DNA of 64,000 bases from Acheta domesticus (GCA_031308135.1 JAHLJT010009436.1:121187608-121251607); one strand, 5' to 3'. Positions 20,560 to 32,649 are shown, counted from the stretch's first letter. Program-made: numbers and translations. Notes: generated by a model from the sequence alone, not told the origin.

Positions 20560-20800
20560 ATGGACGAGAAGTGGAGGCGGCAGAGAAGGATGAGGCGTTG
20601 GCGGCGACAACAGTGGTGCAGGAGGGGCTGGGTTTGGAGCGGAGAGACGGCGGCATCAGATTCGTCGCGGGAAGAGAGGCCTGGCTGGGTAACAAGCGTT
20701 GCATTCCGTATTCGGATGATATGGGTTTCCATTGCTGTCCCGCGGCGTCACTTCTTCCGTGTCTGCGGCTGCTCGTGATGGGCGATGACGAGGCGTCCAC
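20560..20800. other. GC-rich flank of the TGG array
   Basis: GC-rich unique DNA (GGCGGCGACAACAGTGG, GGAGAGACGGCGGC) continuing from the array. A Ser/Arg-rich minus frame continues out of the array and is not called. Confidence 0.4.
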
Positions 20801-20899
20801 GACTTCGCGCCTTATTTGGGAGACAAATAATGTCTTTCTGTAATTTCGTAATGGCGCTAGCCGATTACTGGACCACCTGTAAAGAATCCTAAACATTCA

Positions 20900-22620
20900 G
20901 GAAGCAAAAAACCAACCGTGATCATCTGCCTTCCCACTCGTGACAAAAGATCTTGTCGAGGAGAGTAGATTTTCCCGGCAAATGTATATAGTAGAAGAAG
21001 TGGTATTTTGTGGAAGATCCGGAGGAAAACCACTGGGTAAAATATCTTGTAAAATCTGATTAATGCAAACATAATGTTCAATATTCAATCAATTCTGTGA
21101 AGAAAACTCGATTTTTTTAGAAAATTGAAGTAATACAAAAGAAAACATTCCATTTAAATGTTCAGTATTTGTTAGAAACAAAGCCACAAAAATGTTCGCC
21201 AACAAATCTTGTAAGTTTACTATCAATTCCAAACAACGTAAAGTACTTCAATTTAGAGATGCAAATTACATAGGCTTCCGTTCCATCTTACGTACTCGCT
21301 CTTTAGAATTGTAGAGTTATTTGTCCAATAATGATATCACTCAGGTCTCGACGCACTGCTAGTTCTTACGTTGCCTCAAGGTGAAGTATCAAAATTCACC
21401 TAGCACTCGATCATAAGAACCAATTGACAAGCGACGTGTGATCGAGTCGCCTAAGAAGTGCCACTGGTTTCCTCCGCGAGTCATCCATCACCTTCCTTCA
21501 GACGCCTCGAGACCAAAAATAATTCCACTTGCTCACACGTATTTGAGGCTACAGTGAGATAGATTGCTAATCTATCAGCAAAATATCAAGACTACGAAAA
21601 AGTTACGTATAAAAAGAGTTATTGATGATACGAATAGTAAAAGTGGCATTTTATTTCGCGAAAAGGAAATATTGCAACATAAGGCCGGTAGGCTGAGTGA
21701 CGCAACCCTTTGAGCAAAATAAATAATGTTTACCACATGTATCATACACTATTTTTTTAGAAAGCCTTAATGATGTTCATTTTAATTTAGTTCAACCACA
21801 TAAATAACTTTGTTACATGAAGGACAGTAGTAGCTGATGCGATGAGACAAAAGTATTTTCTTTACTTTGTTGCATTCACAGTTTTATCTGAACATATGAT
21901 GAGCATAGTCTCACTTTTAGCTCTGGTGCTAAAAATTAACTATTGCAAGCCCTTAACGCTTTGCATGCCCTAAATGTAATCCCTTTTACTAGGGGCTCTC
22001 TAAAAACATGATTTTCAATCATCACAGGTGTGTTGACCGAAACATTAATACGATTCTTCGCCATTTCTACAAGAGATATACTGACAAAGATATTACACAA
22101 AACTGTGGGAACTATGATGTGGGGTATGCTTTACGATGTACTACTTGGTGTTTCGTAAGCATACTTGGTATGCTTTAAAAGTTATGTCTTTTCGTTGTCA
22201 AGCAATTTCTATCAAAACATCAGATTTTTCTAGAAACTCTGCTCAAATTGTCTACTGAATGTTGCTTAATTTGTCAACGGAGAAGTAATTATTTTTGCAT
22301 TATTTTCATTAAATCATAATCATTGATGAGAGTTGGAAACAACGTTACTGCATTTTAAGTTAATGGCCAGTGAATTCACGGAAATAAATAGCTGTAAATG
22401 AAATACGTAATTACCGTCAAAACTTATTTCTTTGTCAATATTTCTAATTTCCCTGATAAACTAAAATAAACCGAGTTCATAAAGAAGTATAACATATGAT
22501 CCCGAGTATTCCTAGTCTATTTAGTTATCGACTAGTTGGGTCTGAAACGAACCACATGGAGAAAGAAACTAACATAAGAACTTAACAGCTAATCGACATC
22601 CTGAGGATCAGTTCATTCCG
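20900..22620. other. AT-rich spacer
   Basis: Long AT-rich spacer. A weak inverted pair (GGTCTCGACGC near 21347 and GCCTCGAGACC near 21506) spans 170 bp but lacks a target duplication. No gene-like frame. Confidence 0.5.
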
Positions 22621-22629
22621 CTCTAGCTC

Positions 22630-22980
22630 GGCAGCGCCAGGCTAAAAACAAATCCTGCCGTCCGGCCACTGTGCGGTTGCGCGGAGGCAGCGAAGGAGTC
22701 GGCGCGGCCCAGGCGCGTGATTCATATCTATAAGGCTAATCGCGCATCGCCGGACAGGCCTCCGCGAAAGTGACTGGGCGTTATCGCCCGGCATCGGGCC
22801 GGAGACCGGTCATCCTGTGGGACGCGGCCGCGCCGCCACCTGCTGCCCCACATCTGGCCTCGCACGGGCGCCAGCGCGCTCGCTCCTCACTCGCCCGGCT
22901 GAGGCGCTCGCTCCGTCGCGTCGCCGCGCGCCTCCGGGACACGTCTTACTCCGGAGAGCGCCCGCCGCCTCCGCCGCAAC
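22630..22980. other. GC-rich island interrupted by a hAT insertion
   Basis: CpG-dense island with ATTCATATCTATAAGGCTAATC (22720-22741), an AT-rich motif cluster, near its start. The right margin is exactly where the hAT MITE inserted: the 8 bases before the element, GCCGCAAC, belong to the island and are repeated after it. Confidence 0.5.
22973..22980. repeat. 8-bp target-site duplication, left
   Basis: GCCGCAAC, repeated exactly at 23230-23237. Confidence 0.92.
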
Positions 22981-23229
22981 CACTGGCGGATCCAGGGGGG
23001 GGGGGGGAGGCACTGGGGCCATGCCCCAAGGTGTAGAGTTTTCGTTCATCTTCCTTTACTTGGCAAAATTTATTTAAATATTTAATTATGTTCGAATTAT
23101 GTAATTATTTAAACAATACTATTGTGTAGTATCTACAGTACAAAGATAATATAGAACATAATAACAAATATGTTTATTATTAAAAAAAGTCTACGTCCCC
23201 CCCTCAATGATCGGCTGGATGCACCTATG
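22981..23229 (+). mobile_element. hAT MITE family H1, copy 1 (249 bp)
   Basis: Starts CACTGGCGGATCCAG and ends CTGGATGCACCTATG, a terminal inverted repeat of about 15 bp. Perfect 8-bp duplications (GCCGCAAC) flank it. After a G-run comes the diagnostic interior TAGAGTTTTCGTTC, TACTTGGCAAA and ATTTAAATATTTAATTA. These blocks recur in reverse orientation at 41585-41824. The G13 run after the left TIR is a local expansion. There is no coding capacity. Confidence 0.93.
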
Positions 23230-23237
23230 GCCGCAAC
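23230..23237. repeat. 8-bp target-site duplication, right
   Basis: GCCGCAAC, matching 22973-22980. Confidence 0.92.
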
Positions 23238-23870
23238 CACCGTGCTCCGTGGCCCCCCCCCGGGGGTAGGCTTTATTGATACGTTTGTAGTGCATGATAC
23301 TCTCAATTCTTGTACAATAAACATTATTAAACCAGATATGTAAAGTCATTGAATGAACTTACCGCAAGCAAGCGCATGAGAGGGAAGAGGAAGAACAACG
23401 ATCCAATTCTCACCTGCAACAATATCAGATACATTAGATAAACTTGTTTACAAAATGAAAGATAATATGTACTCTGTAGAATGTTGTTTCACATTTTAGA
23501 GCTTGTTTTATTTTATCAAAATACATTATTTATTTACTATTGCATTTAAATGATTATTCTGCCGTAAAATAGAAAATCTCAGTAGATGAAAAAATACGTA
23601 GAAACAATGTTAGAACTGCTTTCTCTGAATAAGGAAAAACGAATTTTCATTTCAGACATTCATTACAAAGGATAGACGTGTGTACTGTAATAAATAATGC
23701 GTTTCAAAGCTTAAAATTAGCTGAAGAACCCTAGAAGAAGGAATAGTACTAATTTAGCGGTCCATTTCTCCCTTGGGCAATCACTGTAATAATTTCTCAA
23801 CTTATATCCTCCACATCTTCACATCCTATTTCCGAAACATTTAGCGTCTGTCACAACTTCCTGAACACAT
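23238..23870. other. AT-rich spacer
   Basis: AT-rich DNA between the hAT MITE and the next island. A C9 run followed by GGGGG lies at 23254-23267. I see no gene. Confidence 0.45.
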
Positions 23871-23874
23871 CCGT

Positions 23875-24175
23875 CAGGGAGAGCGCGGGATGCGCGTCGC
23901 GCCCTCTCCCGGCGCTCTGCCTGCGCGACTGCGGCGACGGAGGCGGCGGACGAGGCGCCCGGCGCACAAAGGCGCTTTTGACGCTCCCCAGCCGCGGGAT
24001 AAAATTGGGCCCCCAGGCCATAAAAAGCGCGGCCGGAGAGTGGAGCACCCGCCCGCACCGCTGCGCTGCATGCGCTGGGGCCAGCTGCAGAGGTGCCTTG
24101 CCGCCCAAGTCGCTCCCGCTTCCCACTCCAACGGCCGAGAGTATTTCAACCTCCTTGCCCAACACCGGTCTTCCA
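23875..24175. other. GC-rich island with GCCATAAA
   Basis: CpG-dense 300-bp island. GGGCCCCCAGGCCATAAAAAG spans 24008-24028, with the GCCATAAA word at 24017-24024. TTTTGACGCTCCCC precedes it. Four overlapping Pro/Ala/Arg-rich frames on both strands are compositional. Confidence 0.5.
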
Positions 24176-24179
24176 GTTG

Positions 24180-24970
24180 CTCTTTTGCATCAACGCCAAT
24201 GACCCGTGTTTTAACGAATTGTTTAATATTTGAAAAGGAGGTGATAACTAACCATGGATGCTCAATGAATTGAGGATATATATATGTACCCCCGTTGTCA
24301 TTTCATATGGTTCTAAGAATTAATACATAGAGATAAAACATACACAAAATAAACTCACGCCAATCACGTACATGCATTTCCGAGATTTAAACAAGATATA
24401 GAAAATACTCGAAACATCTAGAGTAATATGTATTGCCTACTGTTGAAAGCAGTAAGAAACAATGGCTTGCGCTGTAATGAACGACATTCTAAATCCTTTC
24501 AAGAAATATGATAAAGCCAATAAAGAAATTCAAATGTCGAAAATATGAACTCGTGAATGTAATCTACATTTGGATATTATTTTCACGCTGCTACCTCCAG
24601 TAATCAACAACCGTAAATACGAAATAACAGAATCTTAGCTAATTAGAATATAATATCTTTGATCTATAAAAAATAATAAACATGCAACACACAGCGTGTC
24701 AAATTGCAGGAATATGTGTTTTAGTACGAATATAGAAGAAATATTAAATATAATAATTTTTTTTAATTGAAAATTCTGTGTTTCATGCTATTATGAAATG
24801 AGTATTATTTTTTACTACAGAGAGAAAATATACATTTGAATGGAAAGCCGGTCGCTAGTCATTATTATGGACGTATTTTAATGAAATGTCATTTTTTGTT
24901 TTCATTTTAGAACAATGCCGTTTAGTGTATAAATTAATTTTATGCTTTGACAAAAGGAAATGACCCATTT
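24180..24970. other. AT-rich spacer
   Basis: AT-rich DNA with a short ATATATAT run at 24276-24284. Nothing recognisable. Confidence 0.45.
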
Positions 24971-24972
24971 TC

Positions 24973-25413
24973 TTACGTCGTTGGTTTGCATTTTTCGTCT
25001 ATTTCGACCAATAAGTCATTTTCCATTATTTTAATGCATTTTTCGCTAATCAATTGTAATGGTGCTTGCTTCAAATAACATTTACGTGATGCAACAAATG
25101 TACCCCACAGAATTCCAGAATAGCCTATTCGATTACTTCGCTCAGAAATTGTAATGTCAGTCGTGTGTGATCTAAGGTTCCTATGTCGCCTATGAGCGTC
25201 ACTGTCGATTCGGCCGACTTCGGAATAACTGAACACAGAAATTTCCTGGTAAAGAACAGTCCAAATCAAAAGCTTGCAAGCTGATTGCACTTGAACAAAC
25301 ACAAGAACCCTCAATTTCATCACAATCGTATCCAGCTTGAGTTGTTCATCCGAACTGGTTTTGGTAACATTTTTTACGTCGTTTTCTTTGCTTTTAGGAC
25401 CCTTTAAAAACAT
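24973..25413 (-). other. Unassigned 146-codon open frame
   Basis: Minus-strand ATG-to-stop frame of 146 codons in ordinary-composition DNA with a balanced amino-acid make-up: basic start (FLKGPKSKENDVKN), hydrophobic centre (MKLRVLVFVQVQSACKLLIW), polar end. The stretch is unusual because it is neither GC-array shadow nor Phe/Ile-biased AT frame. I recognise no family, catalytic motif or membrane topology, and neither splice sites nor a promoter are evident. It could be a decayed transposon gene, a host exon or chance. Confidence 0.15.
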
Positions 25414-25479
25414 TTTCAGAGCATTTTATTGATCATTTTCGGCAATGATTTAGGTCATCAACATCCGCTCCCTAGTCAT

Positions 25480-25550
25480 CCCCATTGCCGCTTCCCACAG
25501 TGCCGTCTCCGCTCCCACCACACGCGCAATCCCGCCCTCGCGGCGCGCCA

Positions 25551-25585
<35 letters not shown>

Positions 25586-25900
25586 CGCCCATAACGCCGC
25601 CGCTGCGCGCGCCCGGGCGCCTCCGCCCCAAACGACGCGCATTACGAGCTTCCGCCGCGCCGCGCCGCTGAACTTACGTGTGTGTGACCCGAGCGCGCGG
25701 GCTCGCCGCATAAAATACGCCGCGACGCCACGCGCACCGCTGATGGCGTAGCAAGTCCCCGGCGAAGTGCACTTCTGGGACACGTGCGCGCACTTCTCGC
25801 GGCCCCGCTTTGCGCGCCGGGCGCCAGCGCGAGAGCGGCCGAGTATTTCAAGTTTCTCGCCTGCGGCCCGCAAAAGGAAAGAGGCTGCTTGAAGAACTGG
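25480..25900. other. GC-rich island with (GGC)n and pentamers
   Basis: CpG-dense island containing (GGC)n at 25551-25585, a CCGCGCCGCGCCGC run at 25653-25667, and CCGCATAAAATACGCC at 25708-25723. The 170-codon minus frame includes a poly-Ala tract encoded by the triplet array. Confidence 0.55.
25551..25585. repeat. (GGC)n trinucleotide array
   Basis: Eleven or so GGC units ending in GGCCGCCC. Confidence 0.93.
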
Positions 25901-25999
25901 AAGAAGGTGAGAGACACCGGAAACGGAAGAGTTGAAACACGGAATTGTGATGAATATAACAGAATTATTACGATAAGTACACATAAATACAAAGTGAGA

Positions 26000-26430
26000 A
26001 AGGAAAATGAATACAAGTAATTGTTTATAACGTGATGGGAACGAGGGTTACTTAAATGAAACGATCACAAATAGACACGAGGCTTTAACTCAGATTTCAG
26101 GAATAACCATTACAGGTTCCATATTGAAACTAATGCTCGCGCGGCAACGCGCGGTTTAAGTGTTGAATGAATAGGAAAGATGTAAGTCAGAATTTAAACG
26201 GACGCGGGTGAAACGATTCCATTCAGAGAGATAATATAATTTTTTTAAACTGTAATTCAATTTGCTTTCTGCTTCCGTCACGACGCGTCGGCTTTTATTT
26301 TTTATTTTGATAAACAGTTACATCTCAAGAGAAGTCAGAATTTCACTAAAAAGTGAAAAACTTAACATTTCAATAATTTCTTCCAAAGAAAGCACAGTAT
26401 AAAATAATACTTTAATTAAAAGATCAGGAC
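26000..26430. other. AT-rich spacer
   Basis: AT-rich apart from a small GCGCGGCAACGCGCGG repeat near 26140. No frame of note. Confidence 0.45.
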
Positions 26431-26655
26431 GCCGATCCCGGTGGCCGAGATCGCAAAGACCGTAGTGTCGTAGCTTTCTCGGGCCGAAGGTTCGCGGGTT
26501 CGAATCCCGCCTTGGGCATGGTTGTATTTGTGTTCGTCCTTTTAGTCCCTATCATTACCATGTCATTTTATCTTCACAGTTATTATAACATTAAACCCAA
26601 TACTGGTCGCTAACGACCTGTATGTTGAGGCGACCTTAAATAACAAAAAGGAAAC
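26431..26655 (+). mobile_element. tRNA-derived SINE
   Basis: The head carries an A box (TGGCCGAGATCG, 26442-26453) and a perfect B box (GGTTCGAATCC, 26497-26507) at tRNA-like spacing. The tRNA-unrelated body runs to a tail ending GCGACCTTAAATAACAAAAAG. The 5' end does not pair with the 3' end as an acceptor stem would, so it is not a tRNA gene. The A/B boxes would act as an internal polymerase III promoter. The head shares GCGGGTTCGAATCCYGCC and TTGGGCATGG with the SINE at 58690-59152. Confidence 0.82.
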
Positions 26656-26879
26656 AATAAAACAGAATTTCAATAGAAGTAATTGATCTTATTAGTAGAA
26701 CAGTATCTGTCTGGCTTCTTTTTGTTATAACCATTTCCGTGATTATTTCAAAAGGAAAAAAAACCTACGACGACAAGAAATGTTAAAACTACTTTCTTAA
26801 CGTTGAGCACAGATGCCATCTAACTTCACACTAGCGCCAGAGACGCAGCGTAGAGAATGTCAGACAAAAGGAACGAGCC

Positions 26880-27215
26880 GTTCCGCGCCGGAAACACAAC
26901 GCGTAGCACTTCGTGCCTGCCAGATAACTCCGCAAGCCGACACAATTTATGGCCGGGCCTCACGCGGCAGCAGGCGCATCGCTGGGCACCCCTGCGGCGC
27001 TGCATTCCTCGCGTGCCGGCGGTGGCGGCGGCGGCGGCGCGCAGACCGCGGCCGCTGCTCCGCCCGCGCTGCACCGCCGCCGCCCACGCGCTGCCACCGC
27101 CGTCGACGACAAACCCCGGCCTTATCAGATTACGGCTGAAATACTAGCGCGGAATTGCGCCTCGGTATCTGGGAATAAAAGTGAGCGCTGTCGACCGCCG
27201 TTCAACGCCTAAGCG
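26880..27215. other. GC-rich island with GCCATAAA
   Basis: CpG-dense island. ACACAATTTATGGCCGGG places GCCATAAA on the minus strand (26946-26953). CCTTATCAGATTACGG and GGGAATAAAAGTGAGCGC mark its right side. Frames of 82-108 codons on both strands are Arg/Ala/Pro-rich and compositional. Confidence 0.5.
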
Positions 27216-27219
27216 CCTT

Positions 27220-29180
27220 TCGAAATTCGGGAGTGGACGAAGACGTCGGTCCAAATTGTTGGGTTTTACGAAATCAAAGGTCATGCCATTTCAGAAAGAG
27301 AGAATGTGGAACGAGATTGGGAAAGAACCCCTTTTGGAGATGATCTAAATAGGGACGCAATAGTGATGCCGAGATTTTGCAAACACCAATGTTTTAAATA
27401 TCGATTTATTTAACCGGCTGTTTATTTAACATTTTTGTTTTTCTTAGGTTGTTTTCCCATGTATATGAATGAAAACAGTTCCACACTCAGAATTTTGGAA
27501 AAGTAAAAATATGAAATAAAACTTAAAATTAAAACAGTAAATCAGTTTATGTGTTCGAATGGAGCGAACGCCGTTTGAAGTAGTACATCCATTCCGTAGA
27601 CTATCTCTCGACCGAGAGATGACCCCGATGCCCTGGCATTCCAACCCATTTCCTTGTATTCCCACGCGGCAAGGCATAGGGCCTTCGTCTTACCGTACCT
27701 TTTTAAGGTGAACTTACCCCGTAGATTTAAGCCTGAGCGCTCAGCCTTTAGGCATTTTTATAATTGTATTTATTTTTACTCTGTTTTGTCAGTTATATTA
27801 TTATCAAAAATTAATAAACGCTGCCGCTGTCGAAGTAAATGACCTTGCCCCAGCATGAGCTTTAACTTTAGACCACTTTCGAGTTGCAATGATGATGAAC
27901 CAGTTTCGAGATCATCGATGTTTTTGCCGATGTCGCACCCCTAATCTGAAGGCAAACTCTGAAGTATTAGTATCCGCAGAAATTTCAAGGAAATTACTAC
28001 TTCGGGAAACACATTAGTTCTTCAAAAGGTGAAAACCTTTATACAATATGTATATAAAAAGACAATGATATCAATAGTGTGGTAAAGCATTTATTTCGAG
28101 TCTTGCAGCTTTCTAAAGTGGACGGTCTGAAGTTCTAAAAAGAACCAGTGACGGTAAGAAAGTAGCTTTGGCCACTTTAGTACTCATGACAACAGCAAAT
28201 CCCGAAACCGAAGTGGGGACCAGTGGAGCAATACCCGGAAGACAGGTTTACGGCCGCATTTTCTGGTCCTGGAGAAGATTGAGAGGGTGAATGAACAAGT
28301 GGATTCTGTTGTCGTCCTGCTCTTGGGTTGAGGACCTTTCGATAGGCGTGAAGTGAGATTCGTCTGAAATTTCTTTCTTTTGGGAGACAATGACGTCGAC
28401 GAAATTCATTCCAGAGAATCAATCACTACGTCGAGACAAAGAAGAGTACAAAACATTTACTGATGTAAAACCACCGGACAGCAATTCACTTCCAAATAGC
28501 ATTAGAAGTGCACTGCAACTCAAGGGTCTATTGAAGCCGCTGTAATAGTTTCGCCTCATTGACTACTACATAATCCATGTATTCGTCGAGAAGGGCATTC
28601 AAGTACGTTTCTGCAAAGGTAGTTTTTCAGTTTTCACCTAGTCTATTTTCACCTTGCCACTATTCTTACTTTACTTTTGCTCTCACTACTAGGGACAGAC
28701 GATTTTAACACATCAAAACACTGCCAATGAAGCCAACACGTGACCGCTAAATGCAAAGACAAGCGTGAAGAATTAAATGGTGAATGGAACCGCTGCAAAC
28801 ACAAAAAGGCCAGATGAAGCTAGAATGAGTGATGTAATGACAGTCGTGTGTCTGGCGTTTCTTTTCTGAGATACGAAATAAGAAAATGTATATATGATTT
28901 GACTTGACATACTCTGAAACATTTTTTAAACATACGAGCAATACTTCGAAATTTGACATGGTAGAGATGAAGATTGAAAACTTTTTCTGTACGAGTTTGC
29001 TTGATGGCACAGTAAATGCGCGTTCTAGTCCGTCATTTGCTCGATAATTCATTCAGATCGTTTGTGTAAACCTACAATCGCAGCGAGTGAGAACTCAAGC
29101 TTAACTCACACCCCAGACACGAATACGAAAGATCAAAACTAAATATTTCTAAATATTTCAGTGCAAAGTTAAACGGTTTT
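27220..29180. other. AT-rich spacer with small palindromes
   Basis: Contains an ATCTCTCG/CGAGAGAT hairpin near 27603-27620 and a 12-bp palindrome CTGAGCGCTCAG at 27733-27744. At 28180-28420 on the minus strand two overlapping frames (81 and 68 codons) are Ser/Pro/Arg-rich. A third phase reads polar sequence broken by one stop. None is recognisable. Confidence 0.4.
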
Positions 29181-29197
29181 TTTTTTTTTTTTCAGTT
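29179..29197. repeat. Poly-T tract
   Basis: About sixteen T followed by CAG. It resembles either a reversed retroposon poly-A tail or a polypyrimidine-AG splice acceptor. No exon follows, so the former or simple slippage is more likely. Confidence 0.7.
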
Positions 29198-29209
29198 TTG
29201 CGTCCGTCG

Positions 29210-29550
29210 TTCCAGAGCCGCGTTGAAAGGGTGCGATGGACGCGGCCCGGGAGCGGATGTCTGGGAGGAAGGCGGGAGGGCTGAGGGTCCGCCGCCCCGG
29301 CGACCCTCGTCGCGGGCTTTCTGCGTCGAGCCCCCGGGATAAGCCCGGCTCCGCGGCCGTCAGGGAGACTTCTGCGCACCCTGGGGCGGCCGCGGAAATT
29401 GACCGCGCGCGGCAGAGGGCTGCTTATTCTATTTATTTTATTTATTTGATAACTCCTGAACAGGCGCTCCGGCTGATGACAGCGGCGGGACCTAAGGTCG
29501 GCTTATGTGCCTCTCCTCGAGAAGTTGAGAACAGGCGACGGAAGGATAAG
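29210..29550. other. GC-rich island
   Basis: CpG-dense DNA (GGACGCGGCCCGGGAGCGG, GCCGCCCCGGCGACCC) next to the poly-T tract. (TATTT)-type repeats at 29428-29447 interrupt it. The 126-codon plus frame is compositional. Confidence 0.5.
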
Positions 29551-29559
29551 CGGCGGTCG

Positions 29560-30140
29560 TATTATTCCAATGGGAAAAGGGGGAACGAAAATCAAATGTG
29601 GGTGGGAAAGGAATAGCCGTAAGAAGCTAAAGAAATTGTATCTTCCTTTTTTCCTCTACAAGCACGAAATAACTGAATCCATTTTCAATTATCGAAGTAA
29701 GCTTTTAGTTTTGGAAAATTGTTCCCAAATATATACCATGCTGTTTTTGCAAAAATATAAAGTGACACACACAAGAAACGAAACTTTCGATATTGACATC
29801 CACAAAAAAAGCGTTGCCACCGTGTAATTTGCTCAAGTAATCCGAATTTAACATTTCGAAGCTAATAATATTAATATTTCATCATTATATTTCAATTATT
29901 ATGGTTGATTTCACTAACGTTAATTGTAAAATATAATGCGATGCGAGAAGGTATAAACCGTGTTTTCTCAATATTTGCCTGAAAATGTTATTGAAACTTT
30001 AGTGAAATATTAATCATTCTAAAAATTTATTTTAAAATGATTAACTCTTCACACGAAAGCAGAAAGCCTTAATACACATTTCATAAACTTTCGAGATAAT
30101 TTGTCCTATATTGTGTATAAACAAATCCTAACGTTCTGGC
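29560..30140. other. AT-rich spacer
   Basis: AT-rich DNA. A 106-codon plus frame (29507-29827) crosses from the island into this spacer and changes composition abruptly. Not called. Confidence 0.4.
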
Positions 30141-30149
30141 AAGTGGACG

Positions 30150-30425
30150 TTGTGAGGGAGAAGCCCGGAACTCCAACTGAATGCAAATGGGCTGCGTGGG
30201 GCGCGTTTGAAGCCGAACCCACTCCAGCCGCAGGTAGACCTGAATGGAGCACTTTCCTCCCCTAAATCTTTCTCCCCTCCTCAACACTCCCGCCCTGCGC
30301 GCTGAATAAACCCTTCCGCTCGGCGGGGTGTCGGGACAATCGGCTGGATTACAACACCTGGGGAGGGCCGCTATGTGACCGAGCACATTGACTGAAGGGG
30401 ACCACACCCGCTGACGGCGGAGGAT
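30150..30425. other. Small GC-rich island with octamer
   Basis: Contains a perfect ATGCAAAT octamer near 30181-30188 (POU-domain word), CCTCCCCTAAATCTTTCTCC and GCGCGCTGAATAAACCC. The 108-codon minus frame over it is unrecognised. Confidence 0.4.
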
Positions 30426-30819
30426 CTAGCGTCCTCACAATTTGGTCACCAAAGCCCTCCACTCAGTTTGCACTCAAACTCTCGGCTGAGGTTTCAACTT
30501 TGTCTTTGATAATATTAATTTCCAAAGACCTCTTCGTCACAAAATTGAAGTTTAACATTTGTAAATTTCCTATCAGACCATTTCATTTCCATCTTACCAC
30601 ACTGCAATCTCAGAAATGCAATTGAGACCACATTAAGACACTTTTCCGAACAAAAAAGGAATAGTTTCTACAAGATTATGATATGACATGTTGGTTTCTG
30701 CTCACACCATGAACCACCGACATTAAGCACCGAACGTAACAAGAGCACTAAAAACGCACATGGCATTCCACTTTTCTCCCTTGTTAAGGCCGGACTGTTC
30801 AGTGTTCTGCGAACAGTCG

Positions 30820-31065
30820 ACATTCAACGGGCGCGGCGACTGCCCAAGAGCGTGAAAAAGAGCGGGAGGACTTCGCGTGCTCGCACTGGGCTGCTGGAAA
30901 GACATAATGGAGATGAAATTATTCCGCATTTGCGCATTCACGTAGGCGTCGCTCCGTAATGGGCGGGCGCAAGCGGCGTATGAGCAAATTGTCGGCTGTC
31001 GTCGGAAATTGCTCCAGGGAAAGACACGCCGCGCCGCTTTGTATGTTCATATGCGCGCGTCCAGT
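30820..31065. other. Small GC-rich island
   Basis: CpG-rich sequence with GGCGTCGCTCCGTAATGGGCGG and CATTTGCGCATTCACG words. No repeat array. AT-rich on both sides. Confidence 0.4.
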
Positions 31066-31079
31066 TTAAAAGTGTCACA

Positions 31080-32235
31080 ATGAGGTAATGGCTTCATAAG
31101 TGAAAAAGAACGCCGCAAAGTACACGTTTGCTTTTCTAACCGTTTGTGAATGTTACTTTAAGCTCGTCAACACTACGTTTTTGGAGAAAGTAAGCATTAG
31201 ATTGGATGTTAATGAATTCACTGCTTAATTTTATTGTATGCGTAAACTCGTAAATATGGGTTAAAGAATAATGGAACTCTCAAATAACTTTCGGGCTGAA
31301 AAAATATTTCTTGAAAAACTTGAATAATGAATAGTAATATTTCTCATAAAATATGCGCGAATTTAAGTGTGGGAAAGTATGGAGAATAGTGACAACAAAC
31401 TTAGGAATACATGACATACTATTATTTTACAATACATTCATAAAATAAAATGTTCAGATGTCAATTATTAAATTCATTCATTGCAATGAATTAATTGTTT
31501 TTGAGTTTAGGATGGAAAATAATTGAGAAAAAGACATTTAGAGTGTAATCTTACTTAATGTTAATTTTTATTTTGAAATCAGATACATTTACTCTCCAGA
31601 CCAAGAAACAATATTTTGGATGAGAAACACTTCAACTGGTGTTTTTTTCAGGCTCTAGCTTTACGTTTTCGATCATTAAAAAAAGTCACTGGACCAATAA
31701 GAGAAACTGGACCTGGGGGTAGAAAAGTCCTAATTTTTTATACTTATAATTCATTCTCCAGAAAGAAATCTAAAACACAGTTTGTCTAGTCGCGGAAGCC
31801 AAGAGTCGCTGACAGAATTCCATGTTCTCGCCTTTCATCCAGACATCGTATTTGGCACGCCTGGCCTTTAGACGAAATATTTAAACTACTTTTCATTGAA
31901 GTCGACAAAGTTCTAGACGGTTTCCATCTGTTTAACTAATATGCTGACGCCGGTAACGTATTCGCGTGGGAAATTGATTCCACACACTCTTTTTTTCGAT
32001 TTCGGTGGAAGCCTGGTCACATTCATTAGCAAAAACAAAAACAAAAACAAACGCGTTAATACTTTGAAAAATAAAAGTTCCTCGCAACACAGAAAACTAG
32101 TGTATAATTCTTTCCACATATAATTTCAATTTTCCTCATTGATCCTGGGTCAACACCAAAAAACATACTTTAGCCAAATGAATGATGAGACGAAGACCGC
32201 TCAAGAACACAAAAAAGGACAAAGTAGGGAAAAAA
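31080..32235. other. AT-rich spacer
   Basis: AT-rich DNA with a short (AACAAA)n run at 32030-32050. No gene-like frame and no matched repeat. Confidence 0.45.
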
Positions 32236-32239
32236 AGGC

Positions 32240-32640
32240 AAGAAACGAATCGTCCGATTGGGCGCGAAATGGCCGCTACGTCGCCGCGCACGCCGCACGG
32301 CGGCCGGCGGCGCTTATTCGGTGTCAAATGTCAGATTTGCGAGATACCGGCGCGGGGCGAGGATGGTGGCGGTGGAGGCAGGGGTGGTAGCGGGGATTGG
32401 AGGCGGGGGCGGGAGTGGGAGTTGGGCCGACGGCGCGGCGGCGACGCCGTTCGTGACCGCCCTGCGTCGCCGATCGACTTAGCGCGTGACGCCAAATCCG
32501 GCAGCTGTCGAGCCCTGACGCCGCGCCGCAGCAAAGCGCCGCTTTCCTCGCACGTCCGGGAGCGCGGCCGCTCCGCGCGGGTCGAGGACCTCTCGACGGC
32601 AATTGCAATCGGGGCATTTTAGCCCACGAAATCCGAGTGA
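32240..32640. other. GC-rich island
   Basis: CpG-dense DNA with a G-rich stretch (GGTGGCGGTGGAGGCAGGGG, 32363-32382) and GGGGGCGGGAG words. Frames of 146 (plus) and 152 (minus) codons overlap here and are compositional. Confidence 0.5.
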
Positions 32641-32649
32641 TCTTGAGCG

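Noticed and set aside
20337..20896. His/Thr/Pro-rich minus frames
   Set aside because: They come from the (TGG)n array and have no non-repetitive domain.
21345..21520. Inverted GGTCTCGACGC / GCCTCGAGACC pair as transposon termini
   Set aside because: No target-site duplication and mismatched ends. The pair could be chance.
26431..26520. tRNA gene candidate (A and B boxes)
   Set aside because: The 5' and 3' ends do not form an acceptor stem and a SINE body follows.
28177..28422. Overlapping minus frames (81 and 68 codons) as a gene
   Set aside because: Short, unrecognised, and open in competing phases with a stop in the most protein-like one.
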